From Nautilus pompilius (taxonomy: Eukaryota > Mollusca > Cephalopoda > Nautilida > Nautilidae): a stretch of 64,000 nucleotides of DNA. Where the stretch lies: positions 16,001 to 80,000 of the forward strand of contig JACATO010001582.1 in assembly GCA_018389105.1 (NCBI GenBank). The letters run 5' to 3'. The notes under the pieces were generated by a model. The model was not told the origin of the DNA. It made no database searches and saw only the letters and a list, made by a program, of their open reading frames with translations. Shown one piece after another: positions 1 to 12,595 of this stretch. The translations under genes were made by a program, and so were the position numbers. Every line of letters starts with the position of its first letter. The first letter of the stretch is position 1.

Positions 1-18
1 CACACACACACACACACA
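1..18. repeat. CA dinucleotide microsatellite
   Basis: Uninterrupted CA dinucleotides run from the window edge, so the array probably extends to the left. Confidence 0.95.
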
Positions 19-3000
19 GAGGCAGCAGAAGATCAGCATTAATACAATGTAGACACTGGCTGGGACCACGCTCTACGTAAGACAGAACGTATTGTGACTA
101 CTGCAAACCCACCTATCTCAGGAGCCCATTTTACAGCAGCGACAATGGTTGGGTATGTAAATAATGGGGAACATCCAAATTATTAGGGTAAGGAACTGTT
201 TTTGCATAAAATTGGGGTCCTAGAACATGAGACCGTGTTTTTATGGTTTCATATTTCATAATCTTTAAGAAAAATGTTCAAATTTTCTTCGGTTTCTATG
301 AACCTCATTCTTTAACTTACATTGTGAAAGTAATGAAACAAATGTTCAGAAATACCTCTGAATGTATAGATTACCGTTCTTAATCTGTCCACAGCTGTGC
401 AGCATTGGTTTTTTGTTTCTTCTGCCATCTGCTACAAATGAACTTCTTATAATTTTGCAGAGTCACGAAAATGTATTGAATGCTCTTTTTTGAGGAAGTA
501 GGATTTCTGTAAGGTGTCGTGCAATTAGCATTTTAAACTTCCCTGATTAAAACCTCAGATCTTTAATTAACCAAGTCATATCACATCCTAGTCCTGTGGT
601 TTCCTTAAAACCTGACAAAAAGCATTACAACGCCACACGCCCAGACAGGAATCACAAACATTTCCTCCTACTATGCGACAGTCTTCGATGAAGCTTCAAA
701 CTCACCTTTAAACAAAAGTACTTTTATTAGTTTTCCAATTTTTGTAAATAAAGTATCAGTTTTTTTCCTACTGTTTTCGGTTCTCAAGACCTTAAAAAAT
801 TAAGTAAGTAAAATGCAATATGTACAGTTTGAAACCAACTAGAATTTGTTTGAATAAAAAAATGAATAGGGGACAAGAGAGTGGTACCATAATTTAAGTA
901 ACATCAGATTAGACAACTGATGCAGAAAAAAAATTAGTTTGCTCTATTTTGATATACATAAACACAAACATTATATACCAGCACTAAAAAGAAATCTTGC
1001 AGAGTAATTAAAATGTAATTTAATATTATCAGCCACAAGATGGAACTGTCTCTCTCCTTGTCAAACAGGTTCAGTTAGTGTCTTCAGTCCATTGCATTAA
1101 TTTTTAGTTCATTAGCTGCACCTCTATATCACCAATGGCATCCAAAAAAACAAAAACATTAGATTCCATATCTTCTCCTCCACCATTGCATACTACAAAG
1201 AAGCGAATTCATTTAACAATAAACAAGACATTTTACATCTGTATGCGATTGAGGTAACAACCAAGTTTGTTCGTGATCATGGCATCAGAACTACTACAAT
1301 CCACGAGTTAATATCCCAGGAGGTACAGATAAAATGAACTTTTACAGGTAGTTAGTTTCTAACAATTAAACAAAATTCTGATGGAATGGTTCCAACAGCA
1401 GCACAGTGAGAGCAAGCCACGTCTAGACCACATGAATTCTCCATTAGGTGGTTTAACCAATCTAAAGACAGATGTGGTATTCGTAAGCTTGCCGTTTTAA
1501 GTAAAGGGTTCTGCTGACTGCTGAGCTAACATTCAATACAGATATAACTGGACTACACTGGCAGTGCTTCCCACAAACAATACTAGAGCTGCTACATACG
1601 AGAAACCAAAGATCATGGTAGTGGTGCATGTGTGGGGAAATGATGCAGAATATAAATGTAGACCTTTATTTATCAGCAGGTGATCATTCTCACACATTTA
1701 AGAATGTTAAGCATTTGCCAGCGACATATAAGAATAGCAAAAATGCCAGGATGTTGTTAGAAAATTTTTCAAAAATGATTTGATTATTTTGTGCATGAAG
1801 TGAAAACCCACTTTCAGGAGATTGGTTTACCAGCAGTTAGCAAACCATCCTAGACCTGGGCACCTGGAAACCTCATCACAGACCAGGAATGTTGGTTAAT
1901 AAAGGAAGCATCTGTGCTGTTTTCCTTCTGCCAATGTTACACATGGTGCATCTTATTGATAGTCATGCCTCCTCAAGGATGCTGAGATTTTGCTGCTGCC
2001 TGGCAGCATGTCTCCCCTGATGTTCACACATTCACGAGCTAGATGTCACCCTCTGATGTTCACCGACTTCTCGTTATAACTCAATACAGTTGAGTTGAAA
2101 ATCCTGTGGAAAGTGGATCACAGAAAATCCATGCAGATCAGCGAGTGACTGACCAAGGGGAGTCGGCTATCTTTCATTTCCGCTCACCACCGGAAGAGTT
2201 TTACTGAGGTGTATTCATTTAGTGTACATGGCATGTTGGGTATTCAGAGATGAGTCACCGGTGTGAAATTTATGTAAAGTATCAAAAATTACTCCTGTTT
2301 TTATTTTAAAAATTGAAAGTTTCCTCAGATGAAAACTGCATTTAGTCCAGATGCTACAGCTGCAGTTGTAGGCGCCAATGCTGCAGATTTTTTGTGGCAC
2401 CGGCAGAGGCCGATAAATGACAAGAGAGGTAAAAGTGTGCAATACATCACAAGATATGATATCGGATTGTGGACCAAAAGAAAATAATAATTCATGGTGA
2501 TGTTACAATGTCACAACAGTCTCCATGGTGATGGCTGATTCTTGTGAATAATCTGAAACTGAGAGTAGTAATCGCTCTGTAAAGCACATTAAATCACAGA
2601 CATTCCAGCCCAATTAATAGAGTGAAGTCATGCATCTGTAATGTATTTTTGTCGTTGTGACCATATTTTTTAATTATGTTGTTTAAGTTTTTAAACATAA
2701 ATTTTACCATATTATAAGATAATTAAGAGGAATTTTTTTTAAAAGTTTACGAAATGGTCAGGGCCTATGATGTAAAGCATGTCTGTAAGTCAGAGGTGGT
2801 TTGTGTTTGCTGTACCTAGTGACTGAGCCACTGGTTGAGTAGGAAAGATGTTCAGTGGAGATCTGTAGACAGCTTTAACTTCTTAAATCTAGGCAAACTG
2901 AACATAAGTCGACGAGTAGCATTCTACAGAACGGTGAGCTGATGTTCTGAGCTAGAATAACTTTCTGACGGTTGGACAGTGCAATACATGAAAAATTATG

Positions 3001-4132
3001 TGCAGATGGCTGTTATTTGGGTGCAAATGAGAACAAAATTGAAAAGTGGGCATTTACTATAAATTATACATTTGGGTGAGCAGCGTGAAAGCTGACACTC
3101 GCTTGACTGAAACAGTCGGACCGCAGTTTGCTTCTCCATTCTGAGAGATGTCAGTGTAGAGAGAGCAGGTGAACACAGTGCACCCTGATTTACTTCTGCC
3201 AATGACCACCAACACCATTTATCAAAATTCTGACCATACCTTTATACAGCTGGTGCCATAGTGGAACAGGTGTGTTTAAAATGTTCTCTACACGACCAGT
3301 GCATTCATTTACTTTTCAAAATGTTGGTGGTGTTCATCACCATTTGGACTTGTTGATGTATAAAAGTCTTTCTCTCCAACAAAACAACATCACGAGGCCT
3401 TTGTTCAGCTGAGAAAATGCGCATTTAATTTATTTGGTTATTTTCTATCTTTGTTGGTAAGTTAACTAATACATTAGAATTTTTTTACTGCATGATATAA
3501 ATAGAAAGATAATCAAACTCGGTCGGTCTACCAGGGTAAAATTTAAAAAATACACCATTTGAAGCATTTGTATAATTTTTATGTTGGAGTTACCTCCCAT
3601 GTCGCTGGCTCTGCGGGAGAGTGGCGGCGACACCAAATACAGCTATCCCATAAGTCCCTGTCAACAGACAGAAGCCACTCTGAATAGATGTCACAGCATC
3701 ATCATCATCATCATCCCGCCGCTGGATCATTTCCCCGGGTCTCCGCCAGTATTCTTCCAGGGTTCACTGTCACCAACAAAACACCAACATCCTCTGTTCT
3801 GGACAAACAAACAGCACAATGTTTCTGTGATTCTGTTAATAATTAAACAAATATTCAGGTCAAACCTGACGGCCATCGATGTCTGACGCCCTGATTTCTC
3901 CCTAATCACACTTTATTCAGCCAGACAATGGCCCTTCATTATAAGATCCGGCCACCGGAAGGTCCAGGTGAAAACAGCTCCAGCCCCACATCATCTGGTC
4001 GTCAGACCCCTGTTTTCGTTCACTTTATTGTCATTTTATCATAACATTCAGACCCTCAATCGGCATAAAACAGCGGAGCTCGGGGCGGGTAATCGATCTT
4101 CTGTTACATGTAATCGATACACCACTTGTCCT
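19..4132. other. AT-rich stretch, no gene recognised
   Basis: Open frames here are short (about 100 codons or fewer), overlap on both strands and resemble no family I recognise. I see no transposase, reverse transcriptase, RNA gene or long tandem array. A near X-box (GTCTCCATGGTGAT, last base off consensus) lies at 2519-2532. The stretch could be intergenic or intronic. Confidence 0.6.
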
Positions 4133-4144
4133 ACAACAACAACA

Positions 4145-4191
<47 letters not shown>

Positions 4192-4199
4192 TGATGATG
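4133..4199. repeat. AAC/AAT/GAT trinucleotide microsatellite
   Basis: AAC units pass into about 15 AAT units and then four GAT units. The Asn or Ile runs seen in open frames here come from the microsatellite, not from a gene. Confidence 0.95.
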
Positions 4200-4538
4200 C
4201 AGGGATATAACAGCTTCACAGGATGAACATAATCGTAATCCCAGATTATCCAGATCTTCCTCTTCCCCCTAAGAATATTTATTTTTGTTAAAATTCATCT
4301 AAAATTTATTCAGACCACGTAAATCTCTCAGTAATTTTATTTGGTTAAAACAATATCAGTTATCTCCCTTACACACCCCGAAGTAGGGGAGATCAATGAA
4401 CAGTGAACAGATATCGATCCCCGACCGACTGTTTATGAAAAGAAAATCTTCAGGGGAGGAAGGAAGATCCCGATGGATCATCTGTCCCCAGATTATATCA
4501 CCTGTACAGGAAAAACCGGGGAGAAGGGAAAGCGAAAG

Positions 4539-4596
4539 TGACGTCAGAGAAGAATTCAGCCAATCAGCAGTGGACACGAGTCCAGGATCACGTGAC
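4539..4596 (+). promoter_or_regulatory. Compact CRE / CCAAT / E-box promoter module upstream of the TRIM gene
   Basis: Three classical proximal-promoter motifs sit within 58 bp. They are a full palindromic CRE, TGACGTCA (4539-4546, CREB/ATF), a CCAAT box, CCAATCAG (4560-4567, NF-Y), and a palindromic E-box, TCACGTGAC (4588-4596, USF or MiT/TFE type). The TRIM RING domain starts about 95 bp further on in the same direction, so this is probably that gene's promoter, with a short leader. I see no TATA box. The motif matches are seen directly; factor binding is inferred. Confidence 0.6.
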
Positions 4597-4667
4597 CGCT
4601 GCTGTCTGTCTGTCTGACTCACTGTCGCCTGATCGAGGAGGGAGGTGGACGATTTCCTTCTTCTCAC

Positions 4668-6453
4668 CTGAGATAACCGACGGACGGCTGCTGCCCTCTC
4701 TGCCTGGAGAAGTTCCAGGAACCTAAGACTCTGCCCTGTCTCCATTCCTTCTGCCGATCCTGTCTCCAGCGACACATCGACACCGAGCGGTCGGGGTCCA
4801 CACGGCGGCCATTCGACTCCTTCTCCTGTCCGTCCTGCAGGCGGGAAACAAAACCGCACGAGCCGGGTGCCGCTGTTAGGGGCTGGGCCCTCGACTTCCC
4901 CTCGGACTTCAGGATCACCGCCACAATGGCCGGGGTCAGCACTGACCCTTGTTGTGAGGTCCATCAGGACCAGAAACTCCAGCTGTTCTGTGACCCCTGT
5001 GGCCGGGTCATCTGCTATCAGTGTTTCTTTTGAGGGCCACAAGTCCTGTGACCCTGTCCGGCCCCTACAGGCAGCGGCCGAGTCCAGGCGGCGTGAGGGT
5101 GGCTCCCTGAGGACGGATCTTGTGAAGAGGATGGAGGAGGTCAGGACAGTGGTCAGGGACCTACGAGCCTGTAAACAGGGGCTGACCGTCTCTGCTGACC
5201 AGGCAGTGGACCAGCTGAGGGCTGTGAAGGAGGAGCTGGAGGCCCTCATTCGTCAGCTCGATCAGAGGTCCCGGGATGAAGTGGACAGGGTCCACAGGGA
5301 GCAGAAGCGGAGACTGGACCACCTGATTGGCCAGTGTGAGGAGGAGCTGGGCAGGTTGTCCGGCCGCCTGGTGAAGCTCGACCAGGTGATGGACAGTGTG
5401 GACGACGTGGAGGTCATTAACCTGATGGAGGAAGTGAGGAGGAGTCGGGCCCCAGACCAGCGGACCCCTTACCGGGACTCCCTGGTGCCCGTCCGCATCG
5501 ACTTCCGTCCGAACGAGGGTTTCACGACTGCGGTGAGAAATCTTCAGCGGTCACGTGAGGGAGAACCGACCGTGACGGAGGGGAGGATGGATGAGCGACC
5601 GGGGTCATCTCCGGCATCAGCCCCTCAGGGTGACGGTCTAAGGGTCTGGCTGGAGAAATGTCCGCCACCAAAGATCGCGGAGATTCCTGTTGAAGGGGTC
5701 CGTGACGTCATCGTTCTCCCTGACGACTCTGTGGTGGTTTGTGGGGCTGACGGAGTGAGGAAGTTCTCGTCTGGAGGGAGTCAGGTAGGGTTCGTCCCCC
5801 TGAAACGTTCATATAGGATGTGTGTGTGGTCCGATAGAGAAGTCGTCGTTACTGTGAGGGGAGGAGGAGGAGGAGAATTTGTGTTCGTGGATCACATGGA
5901 GATGAGGGTTAACAGGAGAGTGGAGACAGTCAGGAAATACCGGGGAGTTTGTGCCAGGGGCGGTACAGGGTTAATCTGTTCACACTCCGACTGTAGTGAT
6001 GCTGGTCTTCATGTAATGTCCCAGGACGGTCGGCTGTTGTCCCCTATTGACCTTTGCCAGGAGGAGAGGAGGAGGAGGGGGAGGATTATTTTTCGTTGTC
6101 CTAGTTATTTATGCCTCTCAGGTGATGAGGGAGACGTCCTGGTGTCTGATGGGAAGATGAAATCTCTGATTTGTTTTGATGTCCGCGGTGAAGTAAAATT
6201 CTCCTACCGAGGTGAAGGCGACACCCGTCTGGTCTTCCCCCGGGGTGTCACCGTGGACGGGGCCGGGACGATCTACCTGGTGGACCAGGTGACCGACAGA
6301 TCGAGGAGCAGATTATACCGTCTGACCCCTGGAGGTCAACTGAGGGACACAGTGATGACATCTGAGACTGGACCCTGGTCCTGTGTCGGTGTAAATGAGA
6401 ACGGACGACTGGCCATCGGTGGTAAGGGCGGGGTGACAGTTTACCAGGTGTAG
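4668..6453 (+). pseudogene. TRIM-type (RING, B-box, coiled coil, beta-propeller) E3 ligase gene with two frame breaks
   Basis: This resembles TRIM2/3/56-like ubiquitin ligases, which use a RING finger to recruit an E2 and a C-terminal propeller to bind targets. It has no introns over the readable span. A C3HC4 RING with all eight ligands occupies 4692-4838 (CPLC ... CLHSFCRSC ... CPSC). A B-box with CEVH, CDPC and CYQC follows at 4950-5050. A charged coiled coil lies at about 5080-5430, and a six-bladed-type NHL-like propeller at about 5640-6450 ends at TAG 6451-6453. Three reading frames are needed. The leader PEITDGRLL lies in one frame and appears to lose two bases near 4690. The RING and first half of the B-box lie in the next frame, which meets TGA at 5031. 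The rest continues open for over 470 codons if one T of the TTTT at 5028-5031 is skipped. No in-frame ATG precedes the RING; an upstream exon ending at a pyrimidine-rich acceptor near 4672 is possible. The long clean 3' part suggests either very recent decay or assembly errors. Confidence 0.85.
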
Positions 6454-6631
6454 GACTGACAGGTGAGAACTAATCAGCATCTCAGGTAACAGTTTATCTA
6501 CCTGTCCTTTTATCTCATTTTAATGGCTGAAATTTGAGGAATTTAATTATATTCAGTTATTTCAGCATATAATAATAATAATAATAATAGCGGATTTTTT
6601 CTCTCTAGAGTAGAGTTTTGGTTTATGTCAG

Positions 6632-7125
6632 GTTACCATGGGAATTAGATTTTAAATGATGAAGATTACGAGTGCAGGCCTCAGTTGCCATGGTGACGGG
6701 ATGTGTTGGGCTACAGGGAGCAGTAAACTTCCTCCGTTTATTCTCCGAGGACTGAAAATTCAACTTTAACAACAGGAACAGAAATCTTCGGGTGGAGTCG
6801 GTTACTTTTTGATGTACTGTAGTTTGTTGTTGTTATTTCTAGATGATGATGATGATGTTATAACTTTCGGCCGGGGAAGAGGGAAGATTTCAGGTGATGT
6901 ATCATCATCATCATCACTTTTATATTACTAACTCTGTTCTCTCGTTGCCATTAGTAACGGGAGACGCTGATCTCTGCCGGCTAAAAGTGGAGGATGGACT
7001 TTCTCTCGTCTCCTCATCTCTGTTGATTTTTCCCTGAACTGTTAGAAATCGTCTGTTCTTCCTCTTTCCCCGTCCGTCTCCTGGATTCCTTTAAAATTCG
7101 GACATCGGTAGGTCACCATGGAGAC
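6632..7125. promoter_or_regulatory. Cluster of RFX X-box motifs
   Basis: Four X-box-like sites lie within 494 bp: GTTACCATGGGAAT at 6632 (weak 3' half), GTTGCCATGGTGAC at 6684, GTTGCCATTAGTAAC at 6944 (three-base spacer) and GTCACCATGGAGAC at 7112. The second and fourth fit GTYRCC-AT-GGNRAC fully. RFX factors bind such sites, classically in promoters of ciliary genes. The cluster begins 180 bp after the TRIM stop codon, so it may serve an unrecognised downstream gene or act as an enhancer. Confidence 0.55.
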
Positions 7126-7560
7126 GGTCGTCACGACAAACGAGGGAGGATAATGAATTCCTTAAATTCCCTTTTATTTCCCTACCTCTGTACAAATGTC
7201 CGCTGATATTTATCGGCGAGGAAGGGAAGTCTGTCTACCTGTCGACAGGTGGACTAACGAGGACGGTCTTCACTCCACATCATCTTCTGACCGGGACCAG
7301 GAGATTTGGTTTCTTCAAAAAGTGACAACGGATTTGGTATCGAAACGAACGGGAATCGATAGTTTACCGCCCATTAACCCTCTCCCACCAGAGGGGTTTG
7401 TCGGCCCCTAAAGGATTCATGTCTGATCCTATTCTGTTGGTGGTTTCTCACCTTCATTCTGATGTTGGGCAGAATTTTCTACAAATCTCTTCCCGGTTTG
7501 AGATCCAGATCCAGCAGTGAACAGAGCAGATGGAATCACTCCAATCAGTCTGTAATCGAT

Positions 7561-7578
7561 ATCAGTGACGTCACTGAT
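7561..7578. promoter_or_regulatory. 18-bp perfect palindrome centred on a CRE
   Basis: ATCAGTGACGTCACTGAT equals its own reverse complement over all 18 bases, and the central TGACGTCA is the consensus CREB/ATF site. It lies about 440 bp after the last X-box. Confidence 0.6.
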
Positions 7579-7599
7579 GATTGCTGCCCTTAGAAACGA

Positions 7600-10500
7600 G
7601 CTATTTAACCTGAAAGGTAAAAACAACAAATCCCTTAATGCCCCTCTGTGAACAGTTAGTCCCCTTCTCTGAAAATGACTTTCCCTTTGTCTAAACAAGT
7701 GACATCGTCATGGATACCGAAGAACCTTCATATGACACAACAGCCCCGTTTCCTTTGTTTTTATCCTAGAATGGAGATCAGCTGTTCAGTGCTTTCAGGT
7801 ACAGCAACTATAACTGTCAGATATTCACCTTTAGAAGGTTGTACTGGGGAACCTAAAACTATTGTATTGTTTTCACTTACTTTTTCAGAATTAAGAAACC
7901 TGGATGTTTTCTATTTTTAGAGCCTTCTCCAGTCAACACAGGTAACCAGCAGTTTCTCCTGATAACTGGCAGAGAGAGAGGGCAGACGACTTGTAACCTC
8001 GCCCGGCTGCTGTGATGTTATCCGCTCATCTTTAGTCAGGACCCTTGACCCCTATAATGTTTTCATGGAGACTTTCTTATGTATCAGCTGTAAACTCCAG
8101 AAAATAAATACCTGTCTACTTAGTCTACCTGGTTGGTGTCTGTAGATGTTTGAAGAAAACTGTAATAAAACAGGATGACTGATAATTACTCGGGCGTCAG
8201 AAACTTTTTACTAAGCTGAAAGTCAGTTTTTAAACTGCTGCTGATGTGTTTGATTCCTCCTTTGGTTCACACATTTTGTGGACTGTTAATGGGCAAATAG
8301 TGATAGATATGGATTGAGTTTACAAATTCTTTGTGATGATTGGAATAAATAACAACTTGTCGGTGATAATGGAGACTTGAACCATTTCAAAACGTTTGAT
8401 ATACGTCATTACAATGGAGGGCTCGTATAAGTCAGAATGGCATCTCTATCCCCGTGTTCCCTGGACTAACAAAAGGGTCAAGGACACAACCTTCAGATGA
8501 TAGGGACTTTGATGAAGCTCACAGTATTATTTGAAAGATCAATGATCTCTAAATCATAGTTTAATGTCTTCTTTATTCTCCTTCAGACGCAGCTTCTTGT
8601 CTCTGGTACAGAAATAAATGACAAGAAGAAATCTTTTACTGATCATCTTCCTGCCCATGTAAATTGACATGAATGTCTTAAAATTCTGACTGTCAGCAGA
8701 CCTCCACTGTGTAGTGGAATGTTTCTTATTCCTGTTATCACTGACCAGTCAAGAGAGGAATGTTCATTTTAATTCCCACCGGCTGTTCCTCAATTCGTCC
8801 AGGCTGAAGCATTTTGTAGATGTTCAGTGCTGCTTTGAAGATCTAGTGAGATAATTTGCTAAAGGCTGGAATTGTTCAACAGATCCCTTAAAAAAAATAT
8901 TGTCAACCACTTTTCGTCTGGCCCCAAACTCTCAGCTGAGATGGATACTGTTGATTTACGCACCTTCTGGTCCATCTCAATACCTCGAGGTGTCTCACTG
9001 GACTTCATGACAGGTATTTGGATTTTGAAGGGTTGACGTCTAGTAGCAAACTGTTCAACAATCCAATAGCAGGGCTGGAACTTCTTAGACTGTAGACTGA
9101 TCCTTTTTATCTTCCTACAAATAAAACAAAAAGCTGCTAAAACCTGTTCCCAAGGAATGTTTCCCAAACACGAAGCATTTTCCTAGGTGATATTGAACAT
9201 ATTTCCATGATCAGAAGGACCTAATTTTGATAAAATGTATTTTATATCAAGAATCTGGTCCGGAATCCTGCCCCCTGACTGGAAACTACAATAATTGATG
9301 AAGACGTTGAAAATTTATTGTAAGAGAAATCTACAGAGCCAGATACATTTTATGTTTGCTCTCCCATCTTTTACTTTGGCACCCATTTAATATGAATATT
9401 CCAGTTTATTTTTCTGGTGGACTTGGCTATTTTTTGCATCTGATATTAATATATAGTCAACAACAGATGTCTACCATATTTAATGCGTACATCGTCATCT
9501 CTATATTAGGGGGGCCCATAACAGCCTTCAAATAAAAGGTATTAACTCAAAACTCTGCAATTTCTTGCAGTGTACATGTTTTGCTGTGGTTTTGCTTTGG
9601 TTCCATATTCTAAAGATGTTCTGGCAATACCGCTTCTTCTGATATCAGACAATAACGTCTATAATAAATTCGTATGGCCGGGATTGACAGAACACTTCAT
9701 ATTTCGATAGTTCTTTTTCTATAAATGGACCCTGGAAGTGCCTTATATTTCATACTCAGTTCCTGGTATTAAAATGTTTGGTCAACTCTAGCTTATGACA
9801 TTAAAATTATGTTTAGATAGGCATCTTCTTTCTTCATTGGTTCCAGATCAGGTTAGGTCTGGCCTACCAAGATGGACACTAACCACGGAGTAATCAGAGC
9901 TCTGCAGCTGAAAACCTAGTGTTTGTGACTCGGTCTGCCAGATGATTTGGAACTAAATACTCAGAAACTATGTCACAGACTCATTACCGCCACTAGAATA
10001 CACTGAGTTTGCATCTTACCTGTTAACTACTGACGATCCTGCAGGACACCACGCACACATGTTATGATTCCCTGGAGCGATCACTCCCCATTTAAGTCTC
10101 ACTTCCTGGTCAGAACCTGGGACATGTAAATTCAACCCCTCTGTTCTGAAGGAGTCAGCATATGTCAAGTACATCCATCTGTTCTGGGAAGGCAGAATGA
10201 ACTAAACTGGTTTCCCGTCTATGCCACACGGTCATCCCAGCATCTTCTACTTAAGCAATACATACCTGTCCTGCATGAAGTAAAGGAAGTAAATGCATTC
10301 AAAATGTGAGTTCACACCCTTATCAGCAGTAACAGTAATATATCAAAACGGATGATTAGGTGTCGGTAAGTTAAGTAAGACTCACTAGATGGGGAAAAAC
10401 TAAGATGTTCAAGCTGGCACAATAAATGCATGTGTACAACTCCTATTTTAAAATAATACATAATGTAATTTGCATTATGTCATGTATTCTAACACAGTGA

Positions 10501-12547
10501 GTGTGGGCTGGTGCAGGGATTAACTCACTCGGATCTCCTGACTGAAATGTAAATCTTAAAGGTAAGCAGTGTGGAATCCCTATATAATCCACGTCTATCA
10601 GGTGTGTACTGTTTTAAGTAACAATCCACTAAAAGCAAACATACCAGATATGACCGGGTTCCTGTGGGGCACTGGTTACCGATGAGGTCTCTGGAAAGTC
10701 TGAAGGAACCTGCTCCCCACCAGGGAACACAAATTTAAATGGAAACTCGTTAATTCACCAAAATGACGAAACAGTACTGCACTGTACATTTTCCTGTCCC
10801 ATGAACATAGAACTGTGGTGCCTGGTCCACGATCTGATTTTCAAGATTAAAAGCCCCCAGGACAAACTTAATTTGTTCTGGCACATCTTTGGTTTTCCTC
10901 CTAGAACTAAAAAGGAGAGTCTTTCCAACTTCCTGGTCTTTACCGCCCAGTGAATCGCTCGGGGCAGCCGGAAGGCTTCAGAGAGCGGTCAGCTCACCTC
11001 AACTACAAAACTCTCTCAGACGGGCAGTTTATTCATCTATCTGGCTTATCAATAATGCCCTTGGGCACATCACTCCCGATAATCAACTTCAATTCAATAT
11101 TAGTTTACTACCCACATTACAACTCTCATCATCTCCCACCCTGGACCAACCCCCCCCCTGAGCCTATTCCCTCTCAATTGTATGAACTTTGTTACAAGTT
11201 TCCTTTTCAGAACAAGATTTACCCCCTAAAATTGTTCTCCTTTTCCTTTCTTCTCTATATTTACATAACAAACTCTCTTCTGTAACAAATAATCTAGTAT
11301 GGTGTAGTTCTACGGTAAAGAAAATATGCAATTTGCTTAACCAAACCTTTTCTTCTTTGGTAAAGAAACACACGCACCTCACTCTTCATTAAGAATTACT
11401 ATTTTTATCAGGTTTTATTCTCCTTTCACTGATAATAAAACTCTTGCTAAAGTAATTTTTACCCCAAGTCTCTCCTTTAAATTTAAGATGTATTTTAAAA
11501 ATACTCCTGTTTATATTTCTCTTGAAAATTCAAAACCTTCTGTAAGAGTCCTTTTACCTTTCCATATTAAAACCCCTTCTCCTCTCTTACTGCCCCTCAG
11601 CTTTAAAAAATTAAAGCAGCTTCACAGGGCACACTCTTTATCCTCCCAATCCAAAGCCTCTTTATTTATAACTCTCCCCTACCCAGACAATACTCCCAGT
11701 AAATGGACCAACCACCCAGACTAAACTTGATACCTTTGACCTCTTCTCTATAACACATCACAAATACAGCTGCCAAAAATAACCAGGTGAAGACATGAGG
11801 GGGAATGGGGAGCCCCACAGTGATGATGATCACTGCTGTGGCTGGGCTACTTCCCATTAATCACCCCCTAGGGAGCCTCTGGCTCTCCAGCACTGGAGTA
11901 CCTCATCCATCAATGCTACAATAGACAGAGGGAGAAGTGTCTCCATCCATTGATACCAATAAAGATAAAATCAATTAAAGAAAAATTAGAACCTCTCCAC
12001 TCCCAGCTCCTGTTGGAGATAACAGAAATAAACAGTGGCTCAAACTTAACCCCCTCCCTCCCCAGATTACTCTGAGGACACACAGAGAGAAAACTCTGTT
12101 CTAGAGAGTCCAGCCTGGAGAAACCTACCCCTCCTGCCCTGCAATATGAAGGAGTTGGGTAGCCGACTGCTGCTCTCCCTAGGATGAGGTACAAACATAC
12201 AAAACACAGGTCGAAATAAGACCTCATTTATAAACAGCTGTGGTGGCCAGTCCAGGAACCCACCCAGCTCCAATACACAACTTTACACACACACAAAAAA
12301 AAAAAACATCTGGAGGATCAGGGCCATGATGTTTTGATAGCTGCAGGGATCAGGTCAGTGGTCAGTTAATGGCAAAGGATGAACTGCTGAAAGTTTCCCT
12401 GCTTCAAAATCACCCCCAGGCACCTTAAGAGAGCTCCTCTATTTATTTTAAAGAAAACCCTTTCTTGTTCAACTATAATGATGGGTGAGTTACCTGGACT
12501 ATTGTTTTCGGGACAGATATTTCATGTATCTGATACTATGGAGAGAA
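7600..12547. other. No gene recognised
   Basis: Open frames are short and overlap on both strands. A pyrimidine-rich strand bias at about 11160-11720 produces several overlapping open frames of 70-110 codons without recognisable content. A small hairpin (CAGTGAT/ATCACTG) lies near 11820. No transposon protein or RNA gene was recognised. Confidence 0.55.
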
Positions 12548-12595
12548 ATAAATAATAATAATAATAATATAATAATAATAATAATAATAATAATA
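12548..12595. repeat. AAT trinucleotide microsatellite
   Basis: About 15 AAT units with one missing base in the middle. Confidence 0.95.

Noticed and set aside
4356-5249. 297-codon open frame on the - strand
   Set aside because: It is the antisense of the TRIM RING, B-box and coiled-coil region, whose + strand domains are clear.
7196-7411. 71-codon frame starting with ATG beside the X-box cluster
   Set aside because: It is too short and lacks any recognisable motif; it could be a first exon but cannot be supported.
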